Made by a program: the position numbers and the translations under genes. Shown here in pieces: positions 1 to 7,911 of a stretch of DNA of 64,000 nt. How positions within the stretch are numbered: position 1 is the stretch's first letter; every line of letters starts with the position of its first letter. The notes under the pieces were generated by a model. That model was not told the origin of the DNA. It was given only the letters and a program-made list of their open reading frames with translations, and made no database searches. Source of the DNA: JAEUMG01 sp046349315 (lineage in GTDB: Bacteria > Pseudomonadota > Alphaproteobacteria > Rhizobiales > Aestuariivirgaceae); contig JAXMCQ010000010.1 of the NCBI GenBank assembly GCA_046349315.1, forward strand, positions 62,001 through 126,000, in the 5' to 3' direction.

Positions 1-176
1 GGCGATAGCGGGTAAAGTCGCGGGCGTCGCGAAAAAGCGGGACACCCAAGCGAGCATGATGGATAACATGATGGGCGCAGCCCGGAATTATGATGCGGGC
101 GAGCCTCGCCATGCTAAATCTCGGTCATGACCATCGGTTCAAACTACCAGATTCCATCCCCGCGCAGGACCATCGC

Positions 177-1328
177 ATGACGCCGACCGAGACCCATCTC
201 GACAGATTGATCGCCTTTCCGACGGTGAGCCGCGACAGCAATCTCGATCTTATCGATTATGTGCGTGCGACATTCGGCGACTTCGGTATCGCCTCGCAGC
301 TGGTGCCGAGCGAGGATGGGCGCAAGGCCAATCTCTTCGCAACCATCGGGCCGAAGGACAGACCGGGCATCGTGCTTTCGGGGCACAGCGACGTCGTTCC
401 GGTCGAGGGCCAGGACTGGACGAGCGATCCGTTCCGGATGGTGGAGCGGGACGGCAAGCTCTATGGCCGCGGCAGCGCCGACATGAAGGGCTTCATCGCC
501 GCCTGCCTCGCCATGGCGCCGGCGGCGCTCAAGCGCGAACTCACGATCCCCATCCATTTCGCCTTCTCCTATGACGAGGAAGTCGGCTGCCTGGGGGTCA
601 GGCGATTGATCAGCATGCTGAAGGATGTCGAGCCGCGGCCACGCATGGTCATCATCGGCGAGCCGACTTCGATGCAAGCCGTCACCGCGCATAAGGGCAA
701 GCTCGGCCGGCGGGTCGTCGCGCATGGGCTCGAGGCGCATTCGAGTCTTGCGCCCATGGGCGTCAATGCGATTTACATGATCTCCGATCTCATCACGGAA
801 ATCCGCGCGATCCAGGACGACATTGCGCGTAATGGTGCGCGCGACGGCGATTACGAGGTTGCCTATACGACGCTGCATGTCGGCAAGATCAATGGCGGCG
901 AAGCGCTCAACATCGTGCCGAATCTTTGCCAGATGGATTACGAGGTCCGCCATCTCCCGGCCGATGACGGAGAGGCGGTAATGCAATTGATCGAGCTCAA
1001 GGCCGAGGCAATCGCCGCGCGAGCACGCAAGATCCATCCGCGGGCGCGTTTCGAGTTCACGGCACTTCCGAGCTACCCTGCCCTCGATACCCCGGTCGAC
1101 AGCGAGGCGGTCAATTTCGTCCGTCGGCTGACGGGCGGCAATTCGACCGGCAAGATCAGTTTCGGCACCGAGGGCGGATTGTTCACCCGCGATCTCGGCG
1201 TGCCGGCGGTGGTGTGCGGGCCGGGCTCGATCGCGGTCGCGCACAAGCCCGACGAATATATCTCGCGCGAGCAGCTCAAGCAGTGCGATGCCATGCTGGC
1301 CCGGCTTATCGATGCACTGGCAGTCTAA
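177..1328 (+). CDS. argE: ArgE-like M20 deacylase (acetylornithine deacetylase family)
   Basis: This is a zinc-dependent amidohydrolase of the M20 family. The closest match in style is acetylornithine deacetylase, which removes the acetyl group from N-acetylornithine in arginine synthesis. In the 383-residue product the metal ligands are visible: H70 and D72 (HSDVV), D102 (GSADMKG), the E134-E135 pair (DEEVGCLG), E162 (GEPTS) and a late His (AHKPDEY). The dimerisation domain lies between the two catalytic halves. The reading frame extends upstream to 90, but the ATG at 177 gives the normal family N-terminus. It stands alone next to a catabolic island with RidA and DUF1028 genes, so it may instead deacylate an N-acyl or N-carbamoyl intermediate. 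Family assignment is firm; the substrate is inferred. Confidence 0.85.
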   Translation: MTPTETHLDRLIAFPTVSRDSNLDLIDYVRATFGDFGIASQLVPSEDGRKANLFATIGPKDRPGIVLSGHSDVVPVEGQDWTSDPFRMVERDGKLYGRGSADMKGFIAACLAMAPAALKRELTIPIHFAFSYDEEVGCLGVRRLISMLKDVEPRPRMVIIGEPTSMQAVTAHKGKLGRRVVAHGLEAHSSLAPMGVNAIYMISDLITEIRAIQDDIARNGARDGDYEVAYTTLHVGKINGGEALNIVPNLCQMDYEVRHLPADDGEAVMQLIELKAEAIAARARKIHPRARFEFTALPSYPALDTPVDSEAVNFVRRLTGGNSTGKISFGTEGGLFTRDLGVPAVVCGPGSIAVAHKPDEYISREQLKQCDAMLARLIDALAV

Positions 1329-1480
1329 CATGTTAGCACTCATTCCCTAGATAGGCAAAATAGTCCTTGCATACGTTCCCGATAAGTTCTATATCAGCGG
1401 CAGACGTGTCGTGCCTACCGCTGATTGACATCGTGAAGATGAGGCCAGGATCGGGGCCCGAAATCCGATCCACTGCAGGA

Positions 1481-1556
1481 GGGCCCCGAAAGGGCGCGCC
1501 ACCCGGGGAAGCGTTTGGCCAACGCGAACCGGAAGGGCCGACGACCTTCGGGGCCC
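1481..1556. repeat. Inverted repeat upstream of the hydratase gene
   Basis: GGGCCCCGAAAGG at 1481-1493 and CCTTCGGGGCCC at 1545-1556 are complementary apart from one unpaired A, with about 50 bases between them. A transcript would fold into a strong stem just ahead of the gene at 1588. It could be a leader structure, a terminator-like element or a repeat relic. No function can be assigned from sequence. Confidence 0.5.
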
Positions 1557-1587
1557 TGCCCTGCTGTTCCGCTGCCTGGAGGTTGCC

Positions 1588-2379
1588 ATGAGCGAGGACA
1601 AGATCGGACAAGCCTCGCAAATGATCAGCGAGATGAGGCTCGCTGGCGGTCCGGTCGACCTCGCTCTCGAGTTGCGGCCGGCGAGCGAGGCCGAAGGATA
1701 CCGAGTCCAGGCGATCGCAAATCGGATCCTCGCCGCATCGGGCCTCGGCGCTGTTGTCGGACACAAGATCGGCTGCACCACCCCCGTCATGCAGGCGTTT
1801 CTCGGAATTCACTCGCCATGTTCCGGGGAAGTCTTCGAACTCACCGTCGCGCATGAGCGGGCACGGCTGCGCGCCGAGGACTATCGCCGGCTCGGCGTCG
1901 AATGCGAGATCGTGGTCGCGCTTGCACGCGACATCGAAGCGAGGGATGCGCCCTTCACAGCCGCAAGCGTCGCGGAAGCGGTGGGCGCGGTCATGGCCGG
2001 GATCGAGATCGTCGATGACCGCTATGCCGATTTTCGCACGTTCGGCGTGCCAAGCCTGATCGCGGATAATTTCTTCAATGCGGGCTGCGTAATCGGGGTG
2101 CCGGTGCGAGATTGGCGCCGGCTCGATCTCGCGGCGCTAAAAGGACGTACGCTGATCAATGGTTCGGAAGTGGGCAACGGCAGCGGCGCGATGGTGCTGG
2201 GGCATCCTTTGAACGCGCTTGCCTGGCTTGCCAATGCGCGTGCGGCGCGCGGATTGGGATTGAAGCGCGGGGAGTTCGCATTTCTCGGTAGCCTGGTCGA
2301 GACGAAGTGGCTCTCCGCCGGCGATCGCGTGCAAATCGAGATCGACGAGCTTGGGAAGGTTGCGCTCGAGGTGGAGTGA
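1588..2379 (+). CDS. 2-keto-4-pentenoate hydratase family (FAH superfamily) protein
   Basis: The 263-residue product belongs to the fumarylacetoacetate hydrolase superfamily, in the branch of MhpD/HpcG-type hydratases and 4-oxalocrotonate decarboxylases. These act on 2-hydroxydienoate intermediates of aromatic meta-cleavage. Visible hallmarks are GHKIG (about 58-62), the metal-binding acidic motif GVECEIV (E105, E107), a second acidic patch in GIEIVDDRY, and a C-terminal half with GNGSGAMVLGHP. Length matches E. coli MhpD. An ATG follows GGAGG with normal spacing. It is the only gene in the nearby catabolic island that points to ring-cleavage products. The exact reaction is not resolvable. 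Confidence 0.75.
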   Translation: MSEDKIGQASQMISEMRLAGGPVDLALELRPASEAEGYRVQAIANRILAASGLGAVVGHKIGCTTPVMQAFLGIHSPCSGEVFELTVAHERARLRAEDYRRLGVECEIVVALARDIEARDAPFTAASVAEAVGAVMAGIEIVDDRYADFRTFGVPSLIADNFFNAGCVIGVPVRDWRRLDLAALKGRTLINGSEVGNGSGAMVLGHPLNALAWLANARAARGLGLKRGEFAFLGSLVETKWLSAGDRVQIEIDELGKVALEVE

Positions 2380-2403
2380 GTGGCGCCTTGAGAGTTCTGC
2401 GTG

Positions 2404-2440
2404 ACCCCCACCCTTAATCCCTCCCCACAAGGGGGAGGGA
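2404..2440. repeat. G/C-rich palindromic intergenic repeat, single copy
   Basis: A C-run arm (ACCCCCACCC) is followed by the palindrome CCTCCCCACAAGGGGGAGGG. The same unit recurs in this window at about 10090, 57602, 59693, 60324 and 63168, always between genes. Confidence 0.75.
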
Positions 2441-2528
2441 AACTCAGCGGCGGGAACGAAATCCGACGCTCTGCATTCAAGTCGTCCAAGAGCAGCCAGC
2501 GCGGACTCCCGTCCGCAGGAGGTTGAGA

Positions 2529-3035
2529 ATGCGGGCAATCACGATCCTTGGGGCTATGGTTGCGATGACAGCGATCGCACATGCCGAATCCGAGAAAGCC
2601 ATCACGATCGGCCCATGGCAGATCGAGGCAAGCTTCACGCAAAGCGACAATTTCGATCGCTGTGTGATGAGCAGGACGACCGAGGACGGCGTGGAGACGC
2701 GAATCTCGCGCGACAAGGATGGTCTGGCGTTGGCGATGAGTTCGCCGCGCTGGAAGCTGGGCAAGGGCAAAAGCTACCAGGTGGAGTTCGCGGCTGGTTC
2801 AGTGGTGTGGAAGTCGGACGTCATCGCGACGGCTCAGGCGATCCGCGTCGATCTGAAGGACCAGAAGTTCAACGAGGCCCTGCGGACAGCCGATCTTCTC
2901 GAAGTGCGCGGCGCGGGTTCGACGATCAAGGTTTCGCTCGACAAGAGTGCCGCGGCCTTGTCGCGGCTCGACAGCTGCTATGAGACGAACATCAAGGCGG
3001 TGGAGACCAATCCGTTCGTCGCGCCGAGCCCGTGA
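2529..3035 (+). CDS. Uncharacterised exported protein
   Basis: The 168-residue product starts with a typical Sec signal peptide (hydrophobic stretch about 3-17, cleavage near AHA-ES). The mature part has a W-x-I-E segment and two cysteines far apart (CVMS near 45 and DSCYE near 150) that could form a disulfide. I do not recognise the family. It loosely resembles the short IalB-like or similar secreted beta proteins of alphaproteobacteria, but not enough to name it. The start is set by AGGAGG at 2517-2522, six bases before the ATG at 2529; a TTG at 2523 directly after the Shine-Dalgarno is less likely. It stands alone between two intergenic repeats. Confidence 0.7.
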   Translation: MRAITILGAMVAMTAIAHAESEKAITIGPWQIEASFTQSDNFDRCVMSRTTEDGVETRISRDKDGLALAMSSPRWKLGKGKSYQVEFAAGSVVWKSDVIATAQAIRVDLKDQKFNEALRTADLLEVRGAGSTIKVSLDKSAAALSRLDSCYETNIKAVETNPFVAPSP

Positions 3036-3057
3036 TTTGGCTCAACATCTCTTGTAC

Positions 3058-3221
3058 TGTCATCCCCGGACTTGTTCCGGGGATCCATTGTGCCGAGGTT
3101 CCGCCGGCCGAGTCTGCGGCCTGATGGATTGCCGGGACAAGCCCGGCAATGACAATTGATGCGTAGTCCTGCTGCTCGAGGAATCAGCGCGGCTCCCGCC
3201 CTCTCCGACGAGGGGAGAGGG
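3058..3221. repeat. Palindromic repeats of two families
   Basis: From 3058 to 3155 two hairpins face each other (CATCCCCGGACTTGTTCCGGGGAT and TTGCCGGGACAAGCCCGGCAA). A short copy of another unit (CCCTCTCCGACGAGGGGAGAGGG) follows at about 3199-3221. The region lies between convergent genes and contains no open frame that looks coding. The hairpins may help end transcription from both sides. Confidence 0.65.
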
Positions 3222-3226
3222 TACAA

Positions 3227-3904
3227 TCAAGGATCGCCTTTGACGCCGTAGCTCGGCGCCTTTGAGGGATCGAGGGCGCGGATGAGATAGGCTTCCATCT
3301 GTGGTTCATAGTCGATCCAAAGCCTGCGCAGTACTTTGACCGGTTCCTCATCCGCCCAATCACAGCGCAGGTCTACGAGCGCGAAGCGCTGCTGGTGATG
3401 CACGAGCAAGGCGGCGGAATGGACAGGCCCTGCCTCGCCGCCCGCCGAGACGCCGGCTTCGAGCGAGCGCAAAAGACGCTCAGCCAAATGACGGTTGGCA
3501 TTCGCAGCAAACGCATCGGTCATGGCGATCGGAACCCCGGCGGTCTTGAGGAGATTACCGGCAGCAATGCAATCCTCGCCCTCCGAGACGCCATTGGTGC
3601 CGAGGATATGCGTGCCGGTCCAGCTGCCGACCGAGCCGTTGGAATCAACCGCGATCAATTGCCGGTAGTTGATGTTGGGGCGATCCTCGGTGACGCGCTC
3701 GATCGCGTCGCGCGCCGAATGGCCGGCTTCCATCTCATTGAGAACGAGCCGCGCCAAATCGGGATCGGTGACGTTCTGCGTCGAGACCGCACCGACGCCA
3801 GAGCGCGCATGCGGGCAGCGCGCCCCGACGCAGATCGAGGACGTGGTGATGGCAACGCCGAACATGCCCGTCCGGGCGCAACGACCGGCAATCGAAAACG
3901 TCAT
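3227..3904 (-). CDS. DUF1028 family protein (Ntn-hydrolase-like)
   Basis: The 225-residue product has the DUF1028 pattern: MTFSIAGR at the start, a conserved G-V-G-A-V-S-T-Q segment (about 36-43), E-D-R-P, and G-N-L-L in the middle. The fold is of the Ntn-hydrolase kind but no substrate is established. Its ATG overlaps the stop of the Rieske gene by four bases, so the two are translationally coupled at the end of a leftward operon. DUF1028 genes often sit with RidA and amidohydrolase genes, as here, which suggests hydrolysis of an amide or imine-derived intermediate. That role is inferred from context. Confidence 0.85.
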   Translation of the reverse strand: MTFSIAGRCARTGMFGVAITTSSICVGARCPHARSGVGAVSTQNVTDPDLARLVLNEMEAGHSARDAIERVTEDRPNINYRQLIAVDSNGSVGSWTGTHILGTNGVSEGEDCIAAGNLLKTAGVPIAMTDAFAANANRHLAERLLRSLEAGVSAGGEAGPVHSAALLVHHQQRFALVDLRCDWADEEPVKVLRRLWIDYEPQMEAYLIRALDPSKAPSYGVKGDP

Positions 3905-5076
3905 TCGGCAGCTTCCCTGATGAGGCCCGTTGCCGGACCATTGAGACGGCGATCAAGATAGCGCGCGAAATCATGGACCTCGCGTTCGAGCCAACTCAAG
4001 GGGCCCGGTATCGCAAGCGGCGCGCGCGAGCCGACGGCAATACCTTCGACCACGAATTTATCTTCGGCATTGACCTTGTCAAAGAAGGTGATGACTTCTT
4101 CAAGCCATTGCGGACGCGTATCGCCAAGTGCCTCATTGACTTCGGGCGCCAAGGCGAGGCCGAAGCGGACATGGACTTCATCGACGCTTTTCGGCCTGAG
4201 GCTCAGATACCACATGTGGTCCGGCGCCAGCACATACATGTGCGAGGGAAAGACGGTCGGCATGACGGTGGTGTAGCGCCATTCGCCCTCAAGCCGCGTG
4301 TTGTTGGGATGGGCGCGGCCATATTTGGCGTTCTCGTCCTTGGTGAAGGTCTGCCAGGTGAAGGCGTCATGGACCTTCTCCGGAAAACCAACGGAATCGA
4401 TCGGCATCCAGGCGCCGACGGTCGCCTTGTGCGCAACAGGAAGATGATAACCTTCCATGAAATTCTCGGTGAGGAGCTTCCAGTTGGTTCTCCAGACGTG
4501 ATCCTGACGCGCGACGGAAACATAATCGGCAAGGCCGTAGCGCGCGACGTGCGGATCGAGTTCCGCCAATAGTTTCGCAACCGATGGCGCGTCCTTGTTG
4601 AGCGTTACATAGATCCAGCCGTGCCAGAGTTCGGTCCTCAGCTCAGGCAGGCGATAACCCTTCTTGTCGAATTCGGGATCGCGATTGCCCATATAGCCCG
4701 CGCCGATAACGCGGCCTTCCGTGTCGTAGGTCCAGCCGTGATAAGGACAGGTGATGCGGCCGCAATTGCCGCTGTCCTGGACGAGCGTCATCATGCGATG
4801 CAGGCAGACATTCGAGAAGGAGCGGATGCCGCCATCCTTGCCGCGGATCACGAAGATCGGCTGGTCGTTGATGGTGAAAGTAATGTAGTCGCCTGGATTG
4901 GGGATGTCGGCGGCAAGGCCCGGGCAGAGCCAGTCGGTTGCGAAGATGCGCTGGGCTTCGAGTGCGTGGATCTCCGGTGACGAGTAGATCGCCGGCGGGA
5001 TGGTGAAGGCTTCCTCGAGCGGCGAGCGCGCGACCTCGTGAAGTCCGGCGAGAAGGGATTCGGCACTTTGAGTCAT
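3901..5076 (-). CDS. Rieske non-heme iron oxygenase, alpha subunit
   Basis: This is the catalytic subunit of a ring-hydroxylating or demethylating oxygenase. The 391-residue product has the Rieske [2Fe-2S] ligands C91, H93, C110 and H113 (C-x-H ... C-P-Y-H-G-W). The mononuclear iron histidines H211 and H216 lie in ENFMEGYHLPVAH. The start chosen is the ATG at 5076, preceded by GGAG; the frame runs on to a GTG at 5100. No ferredoxin or reductase partner gene is nearby, so electrons must come from elsewhere. It lies downstream of RidA in a leftward operon. Substrate unknown; glycine-betaine-type and aromatic oxygenases share this architecture. Confidence 0.9.
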   Translation of the reverse strand: MTQSAESLLAGLHEVARSPLEEAFTIPPAIYSSPEIHALEAQRIFATDWLCPGLAADIPNPGDYITFTINDQPIFVIRGKDGGIRSFSNVCLHRMMTLVQDSGNCGRITCPYHGWTYDTEGRVIGAGYMGNRDPEFDKKGYRLPELRTELWHGWIYVTLNKDAPSVAKLLAELDPHVARYGLADYVSVARQDHVWRTNWKLLTENFMEGYHLPVAHKATVGAWMPIDSVGFPEKVHDAFTWQTFTKDENAKYGRAHPNNTRLEGEWRYTTVMPTVFPSHMYVLAPDHMWYLSLRPKSVDEVHVRFGLALAPEVNEALGDTRPQWLEEVITFFDKVNAEDKFVVEGIAVGSRAPLAIPGPLSWLEREVHDFARYLDRRLNGPATGLIREAAE

Positions 5077-5119
5077 CGCATTGCTCCGTACAAAGACCAC
5101 CCTGTCCCGTAAGACTTAA

Positions 5120-5226
5120 CCGTCATCCCGGCGAAAGCCGGGATCCATGTAAGATGGTGAGAATTCATCACATCCTTGCACTCTCTTCACGCGGCTCGAT
5201 GGGTCCCGGCTTTCGCCGGGATGACG
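5120..5226. repeat. Paired CCCGGCGAAAGCCGGGAT repeats, inverted
   Basis: CGTCATCCCGGCGAAAGCCG at about 5121 is mirrored by the TCCCGGCTTTCGCCGGGATG copy ending at about 5225. Each copy is itself a palindrome. The pair forms a long inverted repeat between the Rieske and RidA genes, which are read in the same direction. Confidence 0.75.
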
Positions 5227-5248
5227 ATCTTAATCGAACGCCTCAACC

Positions 5249-5665
5249 TCAATCCGGAATGACGGCGGTTGCTTCAATCTCCACAATCCATTCGGGCCGT
5301 GCAAGGGCGGAGATGACAAGGCCGGTCGAGCACGGAAACACGCCTTTGAGCCATTTGCCCATCTCGCGATAGACGGCCTCGCGATAGCGGATGTCGGTCA
5401 AATAGACGACGATGCGGCAGATGTGATCGAGGGAGCCGCCCGATTCCTCCATCAGCATCTTGATATTGGCCATGGTCTTGGCGGTCTGGGCGGTGGCATC
5501 GCCGACATGCAGCGATTCTCGCGTGTCGAGATCCTGGGCAACCTGGCCGCGCAGGAAGACCATCGTGCCTCGGGCGACGACGGCCTGGCAAAGGTCATTA
5601 TCGAGCTTCTGCTCGGGGTAGGTTTGCTTGGTGTTGAAAGGGCGAATGCGCTTATGGGCGGTCAT
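5249..5665 (-). CDS. RidA (YjgF/YER057c/UK114) family protein
   Basis: A 138-residue Rid-family protein. Members hydrolyse reactive imines or enamines released by PLP- or flavin-dependent enzymes. The conserved end of the fold is visible: a GQ motif (RGQVA) near 41, an N-x-x-x-x-L segment, and the active-site arginine in HICRIVVYLTD (about 83-93), with a C-terminal VEIEATAV strand. It sits in a leftward operon between the flavin monooxygenase and the Rieske oxygenase. This suggests that the pathway produces an imine, for example during oxidation of an amine-bearing ring. It is not the housekeeping RidA by context. Confidence 0.88.
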   Translation of the reverse strand: MTAHKRIRPFNTKQTYPEQKLDNDLCQAVVARGTMVFLRGQVAQDLDTRESLHVGDATAQTAKTMANIKMLMEESGGSLDHICRIVVYLTDIRYREAVYREMGKWLKGVFPCSTGLVISALARPEWIVEIEATAVIPD

Positions 5666-5688
5666 GGGAGTCCTTGGTTTATGTCACT

Positions 5689-5823
5689 TCCCTCTCCCCG
5701 CCGGGGAGAGGGTCAGGGTGAGGGGGAACAGCTCTACCAGAAAATTTCCTGAAAGGCCTGATCCCCCTCACCCTCCCATTGCTCTCGCAATGGGCCCCGC
5801 CCTCGCCCCCCAGGGGCGAGGGA
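5689..5823. repeat. Cluster of G/C-rich palindromic repeats
   Basis: Three hairpin-forming units lie side by side: CCCTCTCCCCGCCGGGGAGA, CCCATTGCTCTCGCAATGGG and CCCTCGCCCCCCAGGGGCGA (with a further GGG). They separate RidA from the monooxygenase gene, which are otherwise co-directional. No coding potential was seen. Confidence 0.7.
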
Positions 5824-5832
5824 AGATGAATG

Positions 5833-7299
5833 TTACTCCGCCGCCTGCTTGTGGGCGCCCCAAATGCGATCCGAGAGGCCGGCGGATTTCTGCGCGAATT
5901 CGAGCGGGCCGTTCCAGCCGAAAGTCCGATAGACGGCGGCAAGATGTGCGAAGGGCGGCGCCTGCGCAAAGAGCTGGAAGGTCAGGCGATGGCCGGCATA
6001 GTCGGAATTGAGCAGATCGCGGGCGAAGGCCATCAGCTTGCGGCGGTCCTCGGCGATCCATTCGTCATTGATCGTGTAATATTTCTGGAGCCACTTGGCG
6101 GTTTCGGGATTTTCGAAGGCCGCGGCATCGGGCGTCACGCAGATCTGGCCGCCGCATAATTCGCGTGCGATGTGGATCATGCGCGGCAAGTTGGAGATGG
6201 CATGAACGCGGCCGGTCATGAGCAGCGACTGGTTCGGCATGAGGAGGCCGTTCGGGCTCTTCTCGCCGGTGACGATCGCGGCGGTCAAATGCGCGTTGAT
6301 GCCTTCGCGCCAAACTGCGAGTTCAGCCAGCTTCTCCTGTACGGCCTGCTGCTTGTCGAGACCGGTCTGGCGCGCATTCCACAGGGCTGCGCCAATCATC
6401 AGATCGGCGAAGGAAAGCGTCCGTTGCACGAAGGGAAAGGCTGAATAGCGATGCAGCGTCTGGCGGATGAAGGCGGCGGCGCGGGTATGCTGATAGAAAA
6501 GGATGTCCTCCCAAGGGATCAGCACATTGTCGAGGATCATCAAGGTGTCGACTTCGTCGAAGCGATTGGAGAGCGGATAATCGCGTTCCGGAGCACGGCC
6601 CACGAAGCCGGTGCGGCAAATGTGCTTCACGCCGGGCGCGTCCATCCTAACGATACAGCCCAATGCATATTCGGAGAGCTTCGAATCGCCCCAATTGGCG
6701 ATCGTCGGCTTGAGGAAGGCCTGGTTGGCATAGGCCGCGGCGGTTTCATACTTGGCGCCGCGGATGATGATGCCGGCATCGGTCTCCTTCACGACATGGA
6801 CGAGCATGTCGGGGTCCTGTTCCTGCGGGCGCTTGGAGCGATCGCCCTTGGGATCGGTATTGGCGGAGACATGGAAGGGATCGAGCTTGATGGCGCGGTG
6901 AATGTGCCTCTCGATGTTCTGGGCGAAGCGCGGATCGATCTCGTTCAGGATGTCTTTCCCGTCCCACAGCGACCACATCTCGCCGATGGTCTCGTCGCCG
7001 ACGCGGGTGACGACGCCGCCAATGTCCCACATCACGGCATCGACGGCCTTGCGCTTATCCTCCCAGTCCTTGGGGACGTATGGCAGCTTCAATCCGATGG
7101 GCGAGCGCTCGCCATTCTCCTCATAGGTCATGAGGTCTTGCAGTTTCGGCTCATGCGCCATGTCGTAGATGCGGGCGCGGATATCGATGAGCGGCTTGAA
7201 GGCGGGGTGGGTCACGACATCGCGGATGCGTTCGCCGTTCATATGGACTTCGCGGCCGTCGCGGATCGATTCGCGGTACACCTTGCCGGTCCTGATCAT
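5833..7299 (-). CDS. HpaB-type FADH2-dependent 4-hydroxyphenylacetate 3-monooxygenase family protein
   Basis: The 488-residue product has the length and motifs of HpaB/PvcC large components. These are acyl-CoA-dehydrogenase-fold enzymes that hydroxylate phenolic rings with reduced FAD. Visible are the family N-terminus (GKVYRESIRDGREV), the FAD and substrate loop (HVVKETDAGIIIRGAK), and GRVHAISNLPRMIHIARELC in the C-terminal helices. It lies 12 bases downstream of the flavin reductase gene that would supply FADH2. The real substrate could be another phenol or a heteroaromatic, because the neighbours differ from a classical hpa operon. Confidence 0.87.
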   Translation of the reverse strand: MIRTGKVYRESIRDGREVHMNGERIRDVVTHPAFKPLIDIRARIYDMAHEPKLQDLMTYEENGERSPIGLKLPYVPKDWEDKRKAVDAVMWDIGGVVTRVGDETIGEMWSLWDGKDILNEIDPRFAQNIERHIHRAIKLDPFHVSANTDPKGDRSKRPQEQDPDMLVHVVKETDAGIIIRGAKYETAAAYANQAFLKPTIANWGDSKLSEYALGCIVRMDAPGVKHICRTGFVGRAPERDYPLSNRFDEVDTLMILDNVLIPWEDILFYQHTRAAAFIRQTLHRYSAFPFVQRTLSFADLMIGAALWNARQTGLDKQQAVQEKLAELAVWREGINAHLTAAIVTGEKSPNGLLMPNQSLLMTGRVHAISNLPRMIHIARELCGGQICVTPDAAAFENPETAKWLQKYYTINDEWIAEDRRKLMAFARDLLNSDYAGHRLTFQLFAQAPPFAHLAAVYRTFGWNGPLEFAQKSAGLSDRIWGAHKQAAE

Positions 7300-7311
7300 G
7301 GTGCGGTCTCC

Positions 7312-7818
7312 TCAATAGGCGGCGATACGCCGGAAGCCCCTGTTGCAATAGACGAGCGGGGCGGCCTCGCCGCGACGGGCACTGCCGACCCGGCCGAGAA
7401 AGATCCGATGCGTGCCGGCATCGAATGCATTTTCAAGCGCGCATTCGAAGATGGCGGTCGCCTCCGCGAGCACGGGCTGGCCATGACGGCCATCATGCCA
7501 ATCATGCTCGGAAAAATCGAACGGCCTGCCGCTTTTTGGGCGGCCGGCGAAGGTTTCGGCAACCGGGCGCGCCTCGGCTGCAAGGACATTGACGGCGAAA
7601 AGCCCGTTCGCCTCGATCGCCGCAGATGCCGGGCTCTTGCGATTGACGCAAACCAGAACCATTGGGGGTTCCGCGGAGACCGACGAGAAGGCGCTGACGG
7701 TGAGGCCAAATCGGCCGGCTTCGCCGTTGGTGGTTACGACCGTCACCGAGGTTGCCGCCATGCCCATGGCCGCGATGAAGCGTTCGGCTGATTCAAGCTC
7801 GAAGGTTTCCCGAAGCAT
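7312..7818 (-). CDS. Flavin reductase (HpaC-like component)
   Basis: The 168-residue product is a flavin reductase of the HpaC/FMN-binding split-barrel family. It reduces free flavin with NAD(P)H for a partner monooxygenase. The typical segment T-V-V-T...G-x-T-V-S-A-F-S-S-V-S-x-x-P-P-M-V is present around residues 26-55. The late part has GTHRIFLGRV, and the protein ends near the usual length. The start is the ATG at 7818 after GGGAGGGAG; the frame remains open upstream to 7857. It is the first gene of a leftward operon with HpaB, RidA, Rieske and DUF1028 genes, and is read away from the LysR gene. Confidence 0.88.
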   Translation of the reverse strand: MLRETFELESAERFIAAMGMAATSVTVVTTNGEAGRFGLTVSAFSSVSAEPPMVLVCVNRKSPASAAIEANGLFAVNVLAAEARPVAETFAGRPKSGRPFDFSEHDWHDGRHGQPVLAEATAIFECALENAFDAGTHRIFLGRVGSARRGEAAPLVYCNRGFRRIAAY

Positions 7819-7911
7819 GGCGGCACTCCCTCCCGATCGATGAGGCGACACTGCCACTGGACGAAAGCTAGAAAAAATAGATAATTTCTCGGGATTGGAT
7901 AGGTTTTACCT
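7819..7911. promoter_or_regulatory. Divergent promoter region of the catabolic operon and LysR gene
   Basis: These 93 bases separate the first gene of the leftward operon from the rightward LysR regulator. The part next to the LysR start (about 7868-7911) is clearly richer in A/T than the surroundings, as expected for a bidirectional promoter and LysR binding site. I could not fix exact -35/-10 boxes. Confidence 0.5.

Noticed and set aside
1..176. Short open frames on both strands before the ArgE-like gene
   Set aside because: A leftward frame begins near position 57 and leaves the window, but too few residues are visible to support a gene.
144..1343. 399-codon leftward frame
   Set aside because: Antisense mirror of the ArgE-like gene; composition is that of a complementary strand of GC-rich coding DNA, with no family features.
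1333..1854. Leftward open frame ending in DPGLIFTMSISGRHDTSAAD and following
   Set aside because: The last ~50 codons look somewhat protein-like, perhaps a relic, but most of the frame is antisense to the hydratase gene and its leader. No family was recognised.
6451..7791. 446-codon rightward frame
   Set aside because: Antisense to the HpaB-type and flavin reductase genes, whose family motifs are clear.
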